A stretch of DNA of 64,000 bases from Flavisphingopyxis soli (GTDB lineage: Bacteria; Pseudomonadota; Alphaproteobacteria; Sphingomonadales; Sphingomonadaceae): contig NZ_VOPY01000001.1 of assembly GCF_007995095.1 (NCBI RefSeq), positions 211,001 to 275,000 on the forward strand, in the 5' to 3' direction. The number at the start of each line of letters is the position of its first letter. Position 1 is the first letter of the stretch. Shown here piece after piece: positions 43,542 to 53,420 of the stretch. The notes under the pieces were generated by a model. That model saw only the letters and a list, made by a program, of their open reading frames with translations, was not told where the DNA came from and ran no database searches. Made by a program: the position numbers and the translations under genes.

Positions 43542-44642
43542 TCAAACGATCCGCGTTGTACGGGCAATCAGTCGCGGCAGCGCGGGGAACCATCGCGCCG
43601 CACCGATGCCCAGCCTTGCCAGCCCGGGGCTCTCGGCGGCGCGCCACGCCGCCCCCGCGACACGCATCGGCAATGCCGCACGGCGCGCGAAGTCGCCTTG
43701 ATAGTCGCTGGCCGCACCGGCCCCGCCGCGCAGCAATGCGGCCACCGCATCGCGTGCCGAGGCGAGTGCGATACCGATCCCTTCGCCCGCCAGGCTCGGG
43801 ATCACCGCCGCCTGGTCACCGACACGAAGCCGGCCCGGCTCGGTGCTCTGCGCGATAAAGCCATAGGGCACCGCGGCGATCGCATCGGTCGCGCTGAGAT
43901 CGGCGACGTGCGCAAGCCGTTCGCCAAGCTGCGGGTTGGCGGCGCCGAGCATTGCGAGCAGCGCAGCGGGGCTGCCACCGGCCTGGGTCAGCAGCGACTT
44001 GCGCACCGCCATGCAGATATTGCCGCCACCGTCCTCCTGCCGCACGATCCCGGCATAGCCGCGGTCGAACAGGTGGAGCTCGATGCCGTCGCCGACCAGC
44101 GCGGCAAAGCCAGCCGAGGGGTCGGCGCGGACGCGCAGGCCGAGCACGGGATCGTCGGCGATCGCTTCGGGCATCGTCCGCCGCGCGCCGGGCAGCTCGT
44201 GCTTGCCGCTCGCAAGAATCAGCGCGTTCGCGCGCAACATTCCCGCCTCGCCGCAATCGACCTGCCCATCATCGCCGATTCCGCGCACCTTCACGCCAAG
44301 CTGGATGCGCGCACCGCATGCGGCGGCACGGTCGAGCATCAGCGTATCGAGCCGGTGGCGCGACACCCCCATCGCGGCATGCGGCAGGCGCGAATGCGCC
44401 ACGCGATCGCCCGCGAACAGCGCGAGGCGCGTAACGCGCTGCCCGCCGAGCGCGTCGCTATCGATCCCCAAGGCTTCGAGCTGTTGCAGCGTCCGCCAGC
44501 TGAGGAACCCGCCGCAAATTGCATCGCCGATTGCGCGCTGGCGTTCGACCAGATGGACCTCGGACCCGGCGCGCGCGAGGCCAATCGCCGCGGCCGAACC
44601 TGCCGGACCGCCGCCGATGATAGTGACTGGATCGGCGCTCAT
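43542..44642 (-). CDS. FAD-dependent oxidoreductase of the type III PKS cluster
   Basis: This 366-residue flavoprotein has an N-terminal FAD Rossmann motif (VTIIGGGPAGSAAAIGLARAG) and the geranylgeranyl-reductase-like pattern (GDAICGGFLSWRTLQ, then the FAD-binding DQAAVIPSLAGEGIGIALAS). It probably hydroxylates or oxidises a polyketide product, as the flavin enzymes of other type III PKS clusters do. Its ATG at 44642 overlaps the methyltransferase stop by 4 bases. Long open reading beyond this start runs into the neighbour and is not used. Confidence 0.87.
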   Translation of the reverse strand: MSADPVTIIGGGPAGSAAAIGLARAGSEVHLVERQRAIGDAICGGFLSWRTLQQLEALGIDSDALGGQRVTRLALFAGDRVAHSRLPHAAMGVSRHRLDTLMLDRAAACGARIQLGVKVRGIGDDGQVDCGEAGMLRANALILASGKHELPGARRTMPEAIADDPVLGLRVRADPSAGFAALVGDGIELHLFDRGYAGIVRQEDGGGNICMAVRKSLLTQAGGSPAALLAMLGAANPQLGERLAHVADLSATDAIAAVPYGFIAQSTEPGRLRVGDQAAVIPSLAGEGIGIALASARDAVAALLRGGAGAASDYQGDFARRAALPMRVAGAAWRAAESPGLARLGIGAARWFPALPRLIARTTRIV

Positions 44643-45352
44643 CTGATCCGCTCTACGCAGAGGCGAAAGGGAAATCGCCGGACGATTTTGGCCGCGTTTT
44701 CCAACTCGGCGCGCGCCAGCATCGCCGTCCACTCGCCGCGCCGAAAACTCCGCGCGATCGACAGCTGACCGTCGGCACGGACAATCGGATCGACGCCCAT
44801 CGCCCGCGCCAGCCACGGATAGCCGAGATAGGCCAGGCGGTGGCGGTGGAGGTCGTTGACCATCCAGCCAAGCGCCGCCTCGCCTTCCATGAACGTCAGG
44901 AAATCGGCGCGCTCGGCATCGGACATGTGATGCGCGACGAGGCTCGACAGGACGATATCCCAGCGCTCTCCGGCAAGGTCGCGATAGTCGCCGGTGCGCC
45001 AGTCGATCGCCATTTCCGGCGACGTTGCTGCGCGCGCGCTTGCCGCGCTCCTGGTGTTGAGGTCGATCCCGACCAGCTCGACGCGCTGGCCGCGTTGCCC
45101 CGCCCAGCGCGCGATCCGCCGCAGCATGTCGCCCTGGCCATAGCCGACGTCGAGGATGCGCCACGGTGTCGCGCGCGCATCGCGTGCATGTACAGCTTCT
45201 AGAAAGCGCAGCGTCGCGCGCGGCGCCATCGTCACCGCGTTGACCCGCGCGAGGTCGCGCAGCACCCTGTCATACCGCGTCGCGGGCAGGTCGGCGGCGT
45301 CCATCTGCTCTTCGGTCGTGTGACGTTGCGACAGGGATGCGAACGGGTTCAT
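44639..45352 (-). CDS. Class I SAM methyltransferase of the type III PKS cluster
   Basis: This 237-residue protein has the SAM motif RILDVGYGQGDMLRRIARW, an acidic residue after VELVGIDLN and the later DIVLSSLVAHHMSDAER. It resembles the O- or C-methyltransferases that follow type III PKS genes in sphingomonads and other bacteria and would methylate the polyketide ring or chain. It starts 4 bases after the T3PKS stop, and a second ATG (MDAADL) is possible. It is coupled to the downstream oxidoreductase. Confidence 0.85.
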   Translation of the reverse strand: MNPFASLSQRHTTEEQMDAADLPATRYDRVLRDLARVNAVTMAPRATLRFLEAVHARDARATPWRILDVGYGQGDMLRRIARWAGQRGQRVELVGIDLNTRSAASARAATSPEMAIDWRTGDYRDLAGERWDIVLSSLVAHHMSDAERADFLTFMEGEAALGWMVNDLHRHRLAYLGYPWLARAMGVDPIVRADGQLSIARSFRRGEWTAMLARAELENAAKIVRRFPFRLCVERIR

Positions 45353-45356
45353 CGCG

Positions 45357-46439
45357 TCATCGGGGCAGGTCGAACGCCAGCCCCTCGACCGCGACGCCGG
45401 GGCCGAAAGCGAGCGCGATGCCGGAGCCGGTGCGCCGCTCGGCGATCATCCGGGCAAGGACGAACAGGACGCTGGCCGAGCTCATATTGCCAAAGGCGGC
45501 AAGCACCGCGCGGCTGTCGTCGAGCGCGTGCTCGGGCAGGTCGAGGCCGCGCCCGACCGCGTCGAGGATCGAGCGCCCGCCGGGATGGATCGCGTAAAGA
45601 TCGGGTGGCGTGTCGCCGATCAGCTGCACGCGGACCGCTGGATCCTCGAGCGCGTCGTGCAGTCGTCGCGGCACTGCGCCCGACAGCTCCATCGAAAATC
45701 CGGCATCGCCGATATGCCACTGGATCAGCTCTTCGCCGCCGGCGAGTGCAAGGCTGGCGGGATCGCCGAGCCGCATTGCGTCGGCCGGCGCAGCGTCGGC
45801 GGCGGTGAGCAGCGCTGCCGCGGCGCCATCGCTGAACTGGAGCATCGCGAGCAGCCGTTCGATTTCGTCGGTCGGCGTCAGGTGAAGCGACGACAGCTCG
45901 ACCGCGACGACGAGGACGCGAGCATCGGGTTCGGAGCGAACGATATGGCGCCCGGTCCGCAGCGCGGTAATCCCGGCATAGCAGCCCATGAAGCCGATGA
46001 AGGTCCGCTCGACGTCGGCATCGAGGCCGAGTTCGCGCGCGATGATCTGGTCGATGCCCGGCGCGACGAAGCCGGTGCAACTGGCGACGACGAGATGGGT
46101 GATGCCGCCAAGCTCGACGCGGCTCGCCAGGTCGCCGATCGCGGCGAGCGCGAGCTGCGGCGCGTAGCGGGCATAGGCCGCCATCCGCTCGGCGGTGCCG
46201 GGGAGAGGATCGCGATCGTAAAACCCGCCGGGCGCCACCGGCGAGCCGCCATCATCGCCGTGCGGCAGAACCGACCAGCGCTGATCGATGCCCGACCGCG
46301 CCGCCATCCGGAGGAACATCTTGTCGGCGCGCTCGTCGGCGACGTGCGCGCTCGCCCAGTCGATGAACGCGCCGTGCACCTCGTGGCTCGGAACCGCCGT
46401 GCCGATGCCATGGACGGCGGTGGTAATGGATTGGGTCAT
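45357..46439 (-). CDS. Type III polyketide synthase
   Basis: This 360-residue chalcone-synthase-fold enzyme has the catalytic triad C121 (VVASCTGFVAPGID), H285 (LYAIHPGGRSIL) and N318 (AAFGNMSSAS), and the motif RTFIGFMGCYAGITALR. It condenses malonyl units on a starter, often fatty acyl-CoA, to make alkyl-pyrones or alkyl-resorcinols. Here it heads a gene trio with a methyltransferase and flavin oxidoreductase, so a methylated and oxidised phenolic lipid or alkylquinone is likely. The product is not predictable from sequence alone. Confidence 0.92.
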   Translation of the reverse strand: MTQSITTAVHGIGTAVPSHEVHGAFIDWASAHVADERADKMFLRMAARSGIDQRWSVLPHGDDGGSPVAPGGFYDRDPLPGTAERMAAYARYAPQLALAAIGDLASRVELGGITHLVVASCTGFVAPGIDQIIARELGLDADVERTFIGFMGCYAGITALRTGRHIVRSEPDARVLVVAVELSSLHLTPTDEIERLLAMLQFSDGAAAALLTAADAAPADAMRLGDPASLALAGGEELIQWHIGDAGFSMELSGAVPRRLHDALEDPAVRVQLIGDTPPDLYAIHPGGRSILDAVGRGLDLPEHALDDSRAVLAAFGNMSSASVLFVLARMIAERRTGSGIALAFGPGVAVEGLAFDLPR

Positions 46440-46565
46440 AGCGGCCTTCCGGCGAATCGCCGTCGATCGGCTTTGGGGAGTCCCGCCACTATACGCTCAA
46501 AGCGCGGAATCGGATGTTGTTCACCCGAATTCTATCAACGCGACCGCGCGATGGCTGTTCCGCGA

Positions 46566-47627
46566 TCACCGGCGCGACATGCCGACACGCGCTGAACGGC
46601 GGTTCGCCTCGTGCGCCATTGCGACGAGCAGCTGGCGCATCAGTACGCCGCCCGGGCTCGCGCGCGCCTTGATTGCGCGTTCGGTTGCCTGCAGCCGTTC
46701 GACGATCCGCGCGGTCGCCTCGGTATCCCAGATCGCCAGCTGATGCGCGACGCTCGCCTGCTCCTTGAAGAAGACGCTGCGATCGCGCGCGACCTCGCCC
46801 GGCGAACGGCCGCCATCGACCGCGGCGCGCAACCGCGCGAGCAGCCGGGCGCGATTGCCCATCGCGCGAATCAGGCGGATCTCGTTGAGCCCGGTCGCAT
46901 CGATGCTCTCGATCATCGCGCTGAGGTCGGCGACGCGGCCGCCGAGCGCGACGTCGATGCTGCGCGCAATGTCCTCCTCGTGCGTTTCGGCGCCGAGAGC
47001 GATCAGCGCATCGGGCGTCAACGTCCTGGGTTCGGCGGGCGAGGCATCGAGATAGAGCGCGAGCTTTTCGAGCTCCTGCGCCAGCACCAGCCGGTCGCCC
47101 GCGACCATGTCGACGAGCATCCGTCCGACATCGCCCTCGAAGCGCAGGCCGAGCGGGCCGGCGATATCGCGCGCAACCTTTTCGAGCTCGCGGCCTTCGG
47201 GGGCATAATGGATCGTCGCCATCGCCAGCCGCGACCCTTCGGCAAGCTTCATCAGCTTCGATCGCGCCGACACCCCGGGGCCGATCGCGACGACGGGGTT
47301 GCCCGCCTGCGGCGCTTCGAGCAGTGCGGTGACCGCCGCGACGCAATCGTCGCCCGCTCCGGCGATGTTCAGTTCGACATAGCGCGGCCCGCCGAACAGC
47401 GCGATCGATGCAGCCTCGTCGGCGAGTCTCGCAGGATCGGATTTCAGGCTCGGCGAATGGATATCGATGCGCTCGGGCGGCTCGCTCGACTGCGCCTTGA
47501 TCGCCTCACCGAGCGCGCGTGCGCCCGCGATCGAGGCGGCGGCGTCGGGTCCGGTCAGCAGGTAGAAACGTATCGCGCCGTCGGGGCGGGCGAGCGCGCG
47601 CGCCATTTCGGGCGGCTTGACCTTCAC
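46566..47627 (-). CDS. holA: DNA polymerase III delta subunit
   Basis: This 353-residue clamp-loader subunit opens the beta clamp. It begins [20 protein letters not shown] and has the HolA fold pattern: AGDRLVLAQELEKLALYLD in the lid and the C-terminal helical collar with LLARLRAAVDGGRSPGEVA. It lacks a P-loop, as expected. It is coupled to lptE by ATGA. Context holA-lptE-leuS is conserved in many proteobacteria and supports the call. Confidence 0.92.
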   Translation of the reverse strand: MKVKPPEMARALARPDGAIRFYLLTGPDAAASIAGARALGEAIKAQSSEPPERIDIHSPSLKSDPARLADEAASIALFGGPRYVELNIAGAGDDCVAAVTALLEAPQAGNPVVAIGPGVSARSKLMKLAEGSRLAMATIHYAPEGRELEKVARDIAGPLGLRFEGDVGRMLVDMVAGDRLVLAQELEKLALYLDASPAEPRTLTPDALIALGAETHEEDIARSIDVALGGRVADLSAMIESIDATGLNEIRLIRAMGNRARLLARLRAAVDGGRSPGEVARDRSVFFKEQASVAHQLAIWDTEATARIVERLQATERAIKARASPGGVLMRQLLVAMAHEANRRSARVGMSRR

Positions 47628-48151
47628 GGTGTCTTGGCCGCGGCGTCCATGTTGCGCGCATAGATGGCGAGCCGCGCGACGATCTGGTCGGCAATCATTT
47701 CGGCGAGCCGTTCGAGCGCGCTGTCTTCGGCGGCGATCGTGGCATATTCCGAGGACACGACGTCGATCCCGGCATCCGAACTGGCGGTCGCGTCGAGCAC
47801 GACCTCGCCGTTGGTGCTGTCGGTCAGCTGGTAGCGCGCGCGCAAGGTCCGCCGTTCGCGCGTCACCGCATTGTCGCGCCGCACGCCATAGCCGGTGATG
47901 TCGTCGTCGAGCGTGACGATCAGGCGATAGCGCTGCGACGTTCCGCCATTAAGTGCGTCGAGCCGCTGCGCCAGCGCATTGTGCACCAGCCAGCCCGCGC
48001 GCCCTTCGATCGGCGCAATCTTGACGTCGGCCAGCCCGTGGGCGACCGCGCCATGCGTCCCGCCGGCATAGAGCGGCGTCAGGCTGCAGCCGCCCAGCGC
48101 CAGGCTCAGCAGGACCAGCGGCAGCAGCAAGGGCGCGCCGCGGCGCGTCAC
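47624..48151 (-). CDS. lptE: LPS-assembly lipoprotein LptE
   Basis: This 175-residue lipoprotein (lipobox SLALGGC, Cys at about 22) is the plug of the LptD outer-membrane translocon. It has [10 protein letters not shown] after the Cys, which is typical of alphaproteobacterial LptE, and the beta/alpha fold region [16 protein letters not shown]. It sits between leuS and holA, both joined by 4-base overlaps, which is the standard position of lptE. Confidence 0.92.
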   Translation of the reverse strand: MTRRGAPLLLPLVLLSLALGGCSLTPLYAGGTHGAVAHGLADVKIAPIEGRAGWLVHNALAQRLDALNGGTSQRYRLIVTLDDDITGYGVRRDNAVTRERRTLRARYQLTDSTNGEVVLDATASSDAGIDVVSSEYATIAAEDSALERLAEMIADQIVARLAIYARNMDAAAKTP

Positions 48152-50679
48152 AGGACGATATTGACCAGGCGGTCGGGCACGACGATCACCTTCTTGGGGA
48201 CAGAGTCGCCAACATAGGCGACGATCTTCTCGCGCGCCATCGCCGCGGCTTCGATCTCGTCCTTGGCCATGCCCTTGGGCAGCGTCATCGTGTCACGCAA
48301 TTTGCCCATCACCTGGATTGCGATCGTCGCTTCGTCGTCGACCAGCAACGCCGGATCGGCGACCGGCCACGCCGCGTCGGCGATCAGGCCCCGATCTTCA
48401 TTATTGGCGCGGCCCATTTGCGCCCAGGCTTCCTCGGCAAGATGTGGCACCATCGGCGCAACCAGGCGCACCAGACCGTCGATCGCGTCGTCGCGTGTCG
48501 CCGACGGCTTGGCTTTCTCGATCGCATTGGCCAGTTCGTAGAGCTTGGCCACCGCCTTGTTGAACGCCAGCGCGGAGATATCGTCGCCGACGCCTGCGAT
48601 CGTCCGGTGGAGCTTTTGCGCGAGCGGCTTGTCGGTCTCGCCGCCGCCCTTGCCGACACTGCCGATCAGGCGCCACAATCGCTGGACGAAGCGCCACGCG
48701 CCCTCGATCCCGGCCTCGCTCCACGGCAGGTCGCGCTCGGGCGGCGAATCGCTGAGCATGAACCAGCGGACCGCATCGGCGCCGTACTGGTCGACGATCG
48801 GCAGCGGATCGATCGTGTTCTTCTTCGACTTCGACATCTTCTCGACGCGGCCCGGCGTGACCGGCGTGCCGTCGATAATACGCGTCCAGTCGGCGCCGTC
48901 GCGCTTGACCTCATTCGGGCTCAGCCAGCTGCCGTCGCCCGCCTTGTAGGTCTCGTGCGTCACCATGCCCTGCGTGAACAGCCCGGCGAACGGTTCCTTG
49001 ACGTCGATCATGCCGATCCGCGCCAGCGCGCGCGTCCAGAAACGGGCGTAGAGCAGGTGCAGGATCGCGTGTTCGACGCCGCCGATATACTGGTCGACCG
49101 GCAGCCATTGCCTGACGATCTCGGGATCGAACGGGCGGTCCTTCGGCTGGCTGGCGAAGCGGAGGAAATACCAGCTGCTGTCGACAAACGTGTCGAGCGT
49201 ATCGGTCTCGCGCCGCGCCGCGCCGCCGCATTTGGGGCAATCGACCTGGCTCCAGCTCGGATGGCGGTCGAGCGGATTGCCCGGCGTCTTGAAATCGACG
49301 TCCTCGGGCAGGACGACGGGCAGCTGGTCCTTGGGCACGCCGACGGGGCCGCATGTGGCACAGTGGATGATCGGAATCGGGGTACCCCAATACCGCTGAC
49401 GGCTCACGCCCCAGTCGCGCAGGCGCCACGTCGTCGTCGCTTCGCCCCAATTTTCTGACGTGGCCCGCGCGGTCACCGCGGCACCGGCCGCCGTGACGTC
49501 CATCCCGTCGAGAAAGCCCGAATTGACGATTCTGCCCTCGCCGGTGAACGCGGTGTCGCCTTCGAATACCGCATCGGCACTATCGTCCGGCGTGACAACC
49601 TGCCGCACATCGAGACCGTATTTGCGCGCGAAATCGAGATCGCGCTGGTCGTGCGCCGGCACGCCCATCACCGCGCCCGATCCATAATCCATCAGCACGA
49701 AATTGGCGATGTAGATGGGCAGCGCGATATTGGCATCGAGCGGGTGGATCGCCTTCAGCCCGGTATCGAAGCCCAGCTTTTCCTGCGTCTCGACCTCGGC
49801 CGCGGTCGTTCCGCCCTGTTTGCACCGCGCGACGAACGCTGCGGCATCGGCATTGTCGGCGGCGATCCGCTGCGCCAGCGGATGATCGGCGGCGACCGCG
49901 ACGAAGCTGGCGCCGAAGATCGTGTCGGGCCGTGTCGAGAAGACCTCGACGGTGCCGGACGACCCCGCGACGGCGAAGCGGAACGTCAGCCCCTCGCTCT
50001 TGCCGATCCAGTTCTCCTGCATCAGCCGGACCTTGTCGGGCCATTTGTCGAGATCGCCAAGGCCGTCGAGCAGCTCGTCGGCGAAATCGGTGATCTTGAG
50101 GAACCACTGGCTCAATTTGCGTTTTTCGACCGGCGCACCCGATCGCCAGCCCTTGCCGTCGATCACCTGTTCGTTGGCGAGCACGGTCATGTCGACCGGA
50201 TCCCAGTTGACCGCCGATTCCTTGCGATAGACGAGGCCGGCTTCGAGCAGGTCGAGGAACAGCGCCTGCTCGTGCCCGTAATAGTCGGACTCGCAGGTCG
50301 CCAGTTCGCGCGTCCAGTCGATCGCAAAGCCCAGTTTCTTCAATTGCGCGCGCATCGTCGCGATATTGTCGCGCGTCCAGCCACCGGGGTGGACGCCCTT
50401 TTCCATCGCCGCATTCTCGGCGGGCATGCCGAACGCGTCCCAGCCCATCGGGTGGAGCACTTCGTGCCCGGTCATCCGCTTGTAGCGCGCCAGCACGTCG
50501 CCCATCGTGTAATTGCGGACATGGCCGATATGGATGCGCCCCGACGGATAGGGGAACATCTCGAGGATATAGGACTTGGGCTTGGCGCTCGCGTCGTCGG
50601 CGACGAAGGTCGCGTCCTGCTCCCAGCGCGCTTGCCAGCGCGCATCGGCGGCGAGCGGGTTGAACCGCTGATCTGTCAT
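48148..50679 (-). CDS. leuS: Leucyl-tRNA synthetase
   Basis: This 843-residue class I synthetase charges tRNA-Leu. It has the HIGH motif in [20 protein letters not shown], the editing CP1 domain with [20 protein letters not shown], and the KMSKS motif in [14 protein letters not shown]. The length fits bacterial LeuRS. Its stop overlaps lptE by 4 bases. The downstream holA-lptE coupling means these essential genes share one transcript. Confidence 0.98.
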   Translation of the reverse strand: MTDQRFNPLAADARWQARWEQDATFVADDASAKPKSYILEMFPYPSGRIHIGHVRNYTMGDVLARYKRMTGHEVLHPMGWDAFGMPAENAAMEKGVHPGGWTRDNIATMRAQLKKLGFAIDWTRELATCESDYYGHEQALFLDLLEAGLVYRKESAVNWDPVDMTVLANEQVIDGKGWRSGAPVEKRKLSQWFLKITDFADELLDGLGDLDKWPDKVRLMQENWIGKSEGLTFRFAVAGSSGTVEVFSTRPDTIFGASFVAVAADHPLAQRIAADNADAAAFVARCKQGGTTAAEVETQEKLGFDTGLKAIHPLDANIALPIYIANFVLMDYGSGAVMGVPAHDQRDLDFARKYGLDVRQVVTPDDSADAVFEGDTAFTGEGRIVNSGFLDGMDVTAAGAAVTARATSENWGEATTTWRLRDWGVSRQRYWGTPIPIIHCATCGPVGVPKDQLPVVLPEDVDFKTPGNPLDRHPSWSQVDCPKCGGAARRETDTLDTFVDSSWYFLRFASQPKDRPFDPEIVRQWLPVDQYIGGVEHAILHLLYARFWTRALARIGMIDVKEPFAGLFTQGMVTHETYKAGDGSWLSPNEVKRDGADWTRIIDGTPVTPGRVEKMSKSKKNTIDPLPIVDQYGADAVRWFMLSDSPPERDLPWSEAGIEGAWRFVQRLWRLIGSVGKGGGETDKPLAQKLHRTIAGVGDDISALAFNKAVAKLYELANAIEKAKPSATRDDAIDGLVRLVAPMVPHLAEEAWAQMGRANNEDRGLIADAAWPVADPALLVDDEATIAIQVMGKLRDTMTLPKGMAKDEIEAAAMAREKIVAYVGDSVPKKVIVVPDRLVNIVL

Positions 50680-50714
50680 AGTGCGCCCCGTCTAGCGATC
50701 ATGGGGGGGCCGGA

Positions 50715-51161
50715 TCAGCCCGCGATGGCGCTTTGGCGCAGCGAACGCGCCTTGGTGAGGATGATTTCCTCAAGCTTCTGCACCGTCGCAGCGGCCACCG
50801 GCGCGTCGACCCAGCCGGTCCCGCGCGAAACCTGGCGCGATGCCGCGACGCGTAGCGCGTCGGCCCGCAGGTCGCTGTCGAGGATCGAGACCGTCACCTT
50901 GACGCGCTCGCCGGGGTTGGCCGGATTGGCGTACCAGTCGGTGACGATCACGCCGCCGTTGCTGTCGGCCTGCGTCAGCGGCATGAACGACAGCGTTTCA
51001 AGGCTGGCGCGCCACAGATAGCTGTTGACCCCGATCGTCGTCGTCTGCGCTGCAGCGAGATCGGCCCGCGGGCGATCCTTCGAGGCGCAACCCGCCAGGG
51101 CAAGCGCGATCGCGCCGGCGGCGATCAGGGTTTTGACAGAAGAGGGGGCGAAACTGGTCAT
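50715..51161 (-). CDS. DUF3576 domain lipoprotein
   Basis: This 148-residue lipoprotein (signal, then ALAGCASKDRPR) has the DUF3576 pattern (TIGVNSYLWRASLETLSFMPL, GGVIVTDWYANPANPGER, KLEEIILTKARSLRQ). The family is found upstream of leuS in alphaproteobacteria and is probably envelope-associated; its role is unknown. The ATG at 51161 starts the signal peptide. The frame extends upstream to 51329, but that part is not protein-like. It lies 36 bases upstream of leuS. Confidence 0.87.
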   Translation of the reverse strand: MTSFAPSSVKTLIAAGAIALALAGCASKDRPRADLAAAQTTTIGVNSYLWRASLETLSFMPLTQADSNGGVIVTDWYANPANPGERVKVTVSILDSDLRADALRVAASRQVSRGTGWVDAPVAAATVQKLEEIILTKARSLRQSAIAG

Positions 51162-51387
51162 GGCTGAAAGGCTTTCGATACGGCGCGGGTTAACTCTGCG
51201 GCATGGTGGGCAGGGAAGCGTTGGCAGCACGTCTAACCGCCAAGCCGAAGCGGAGCAAGCACGTCGGCATCGCGTCGCCGCCGGGGAGGGACTGTGGGGC
51301 TTGTGCAACACCATCGCATCTTTCGCCAAATAGGCCTTGTTCGATTCGCCATCGTCCCCAGCTATGTGCTAGCTATTGAAAACGAAC

Positions 51388-52119
51388 ATGTGGGTGTGGA
51401 GTCGCAAAGCGGTGAAATCCAAGGCGATCATTGCAGCATTGATGGCAACCGGCGCGGTTGTGACGCTTTTTGCGTCGCCTGCGCTGAGCGCTGCCGTGTC
51501 GCTGTCGGACCGCACGATGGACGTCGCGGAGATGGCCGGACAGTTCACCCCGGCGACGGGCGATCCGCGCCTGATCGAACGCTACGCCAGGGTTTCGGAC
51601 GCGACCAAGCGCAATTTCCGCTTCACGCCGGTCGTTGCCCGCTCGGCCGACGGCAGCCGTGCGATTACCGTCGTGGTGCGCGCGCCCGCGCGTTCGCTCG
51701 GCTCGACGACCGCGCAGAATATCTTGCCGACCGAACGCGACAAGCCGCTGGCGATTGCACCGGTCGCGTACAATCTCGGCAAGTCGGTCGGCTATACCAA
51801 GTTCACCATTCCCGATGCCGGACCCGGCCTCGATCTTGCCACGCTGCCCAAGGCGCGTGCGCCTGAAACGACGACGAGCAAATCGCGTTTCAGCACCGAG
51901 CTCAAGCTCGGGCAGGACGGCGCGGCGGTCAGCAGCGCACGGACGCTCAACCCCGACGATGCGGCCTCGGTCGATGTTGGCGCGGGCTACAGCCTCAGCC
52001 GCCGCCTCAAGGTGACGGCGGGCGTTCGCTACAAGCAGGCGAACGATCACCTGACCCCGCTGGCCGACGATCGTCGCGACAGCCAGGCGGTCTATGTCGG
52101 AACGCGCTTCAAGTTCTGA
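51388..52119 (+). CDS. Exported protein with beta-strand repeats, unknown function
   Basis: I do not recognise this 243-residue protein. It has a signal peptide (AIIAALMATGAVVTLFASPA, cleaved near LSAA) and ends in strands like GYSLSRRLKVTAGVRYKQ and FYVGTRFKF-type residues (last residue F), which suggests an outer-membrane or beta-barrel end. I took the ATG at 51388; a TTG just upstream is the alternative. It lies alone between the DUF3576 gene (divergent) and a convergent thiamine-like gene. Confidence 0.7.
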   Translation: MWVWSRKAVKSKAIIAALMATGAVVTLFASPALSAAVSLSDRTMDVAEMAGQFTPATGDPRLIERYARVSDATKRNFRFTPVVARSADGSRAITVVVRAPARSLGSTTAQNILPTERDKPLAIAPVAYNLGKSVGYTKFTIPDAGPGLDLATLPKARAPETTTSKSRFSTELKLGQDGAAVSSARTLNPDDAASVDVGAGYSLSRRLKVTAGVRYKQANDHLTPLADDRRDSQAVYVGTRFKF

Positions 52120-52137
52120 TCGCGCCAGGGTCGCGAG

Positions 52138-52719
52138 CTAGCGCCCCCGCACTTCCAGTTTTTTACTCAGCGCATCGATCGCCGCCCAGCCGTGTGCGCC
52201 GTGAATGCGCAAGGCGCGAAACCGCTCGGCGTTCATCCCGCCGAGCGCGATGCACTCGCCGCCGAAACCGCCAGCCAATCGCGCAAAGCCCGCCCTCCCG
52301 ATCGGTTTGGTGCCCGCGTGACTGCGCGTGGCGAAAGCCGGCGAAATGAATATGATCGGCGTGCCCAGCCGTTTCGCAAGGTCGAGCTCGCGGCGATTGT
52401 GGACGGCTAACGACACCGGCGGCTGACCGCGCCCAAGCCCGCGACGCGCCGAAGCGTGCGCGCCATCGGCTCCGGCAATCGGCTTTCCTGCGATCAACAC
52501 GACATGGCGCCGCGCGCGGGCAATGCGCAGCACGGCGCGAAACAGGCGGTGACGCGCGCGGGCAGGCGTGGAGTAATGGCGAAAGACGATTCCCGATCGC
52601 GGCGGCAAGGCGCGCACGGCGGCGAGGCAATCGGCCATCCGTTCATCGCTGAACAGCCAGATCTGCGGCCAGCCGGTTCGGTCGGCGGCGGCGAATCGCG
52701 AAGGGTGGCGGTCGGTCAC
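52138..52719 (-). CDS. Thiamine-phosphate synthase-like (ThiE/TenI fold) protein
   Basis: This 193-residue protein has the ThiE/TenI pattern: PQIWLFSDERM, then SGIVFRHYSTPARARHRL, VVLIAGKP, GTPIIFISPAFATRSHAG and the phosphate-binding CIALGGMNAERFRAL. It may condense thiazole and pyrimidine phosphates or be a TenI-like relative. No other thi gene is nearby and residues vary, so the activity is uncertain. It is divergent from the YggS gene, with only 23 bases between starts. Confidence 0.8.
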   Translation of the reverse strand: MTDRHPSRFAAADRTGWPQIWLFSDERMADCLAAVRALPPRSGIVFRHYSTPARARHRLFRAVLRIARARRHVVLIAGKPIAGADGAHASARRGLGRGQPPVSLAVHNRRELDLAKRLGTPIIFISPAFATRSHAGTKPIGRAGFARLAGGFGGECIALGGMNAERFRALRIHGAHGWAAIDALSKKLEVRGR

Positions 52720-52742
52720 GGCGATCCGTATAGCAGCGCGCT

Positions 52743-53420
52743 ATGACCCACGAAGACCAAAGTGGCGCCGCGGCGCGCCTGACCGAAGTGACCGATCGGC
52801 TGGCGCATGCCGCGAGCCTCGCGGGGCGCGATGCCGATGCGGTGACGCTGATCGCGGTATCTAAAACGCAGCCGGTCGAGGCGATCGAGGCGTTGATCGC
52901 CGCGGGCGTGCGCGACTTCGGTGAAAACCGCGTCCAGGAAATGCAGGCCAAATGGCCCGACCTGCGCGCCCGCCACCCCGATGTCCGGCTGCACTGCATC
53001 GGCCGCCTGCAGTCGAACAAGGCCGCCGAGGCGGTGGCTTTGTGTGACGCGATCCACTCGGTCGATCGCACTTCGCTGGTCGATGCGCTGGCCAAGGCGA
53101 TGGCGGATAGCGCCAGCCCGCCGACGCTCTATGTCCAGGTCGATATCGGCGAAGAACCACAAAAGGGCGGCGTCGCGATCGCCGACCTGCCCGCGTTGCT
53201 GGCCTATGCAAAAGAGAAGGGGCTGACGATTGCCGGGCTGATGGCGGTGCCGCCGCTCGATGTCGAACCGGCGCCCTATTTCGCACTGCTCGCAAAGCTC
53301 GCCGCCGACCACGGCCTCGCCGGTCTCAGCATGGGCATGTCGGGCGATTACGAAACCGCGGCGATGCTCGGGGCAACGTGCGTGCGGGTCGGCAGCGCGC
53401 TATTCGGCGCGCGGGGTTAG
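52743..53420 (+). CDS. YggS-family pyridoxal-phosphate homeostasis protein
   Basis: This 225-residue PLP-binding protein begins with the substrate-lysine motif VTLIAVSKTQPVEAIEALI. It contains FGENRVQEMQAKWP, LHCIGRLQSNKAAEAV, VQVDIGEEPQKGG and the C-terminal GLSMGMSGDYETAAMLGATCV with RVGSALFGARG. It keeps PLP and amino-acid pools in balance. Its stop overlaps the convergent antiporter gene by 4 bases. Confidence 0.94.
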   Translation: MTHEDQSGAAARLTEVTDRLAHAASLAGRDADAVTLIAVSKTQPVEAIEALIAAGVRDFGENRVQEMQAKWPDLRARHPDVRLHCIGRLQSNKAAEAVALCDAIHSVDRTSLVDALAKAMADSASPPTLYVQVDIGEEPQKGGVAIADLPALLAYAKEKGLTIAGLMAVPPLDVEPAPYFALLAKLAADHGLAGLSMGMSGDYETAAMLGATCVRVGSALFGARG

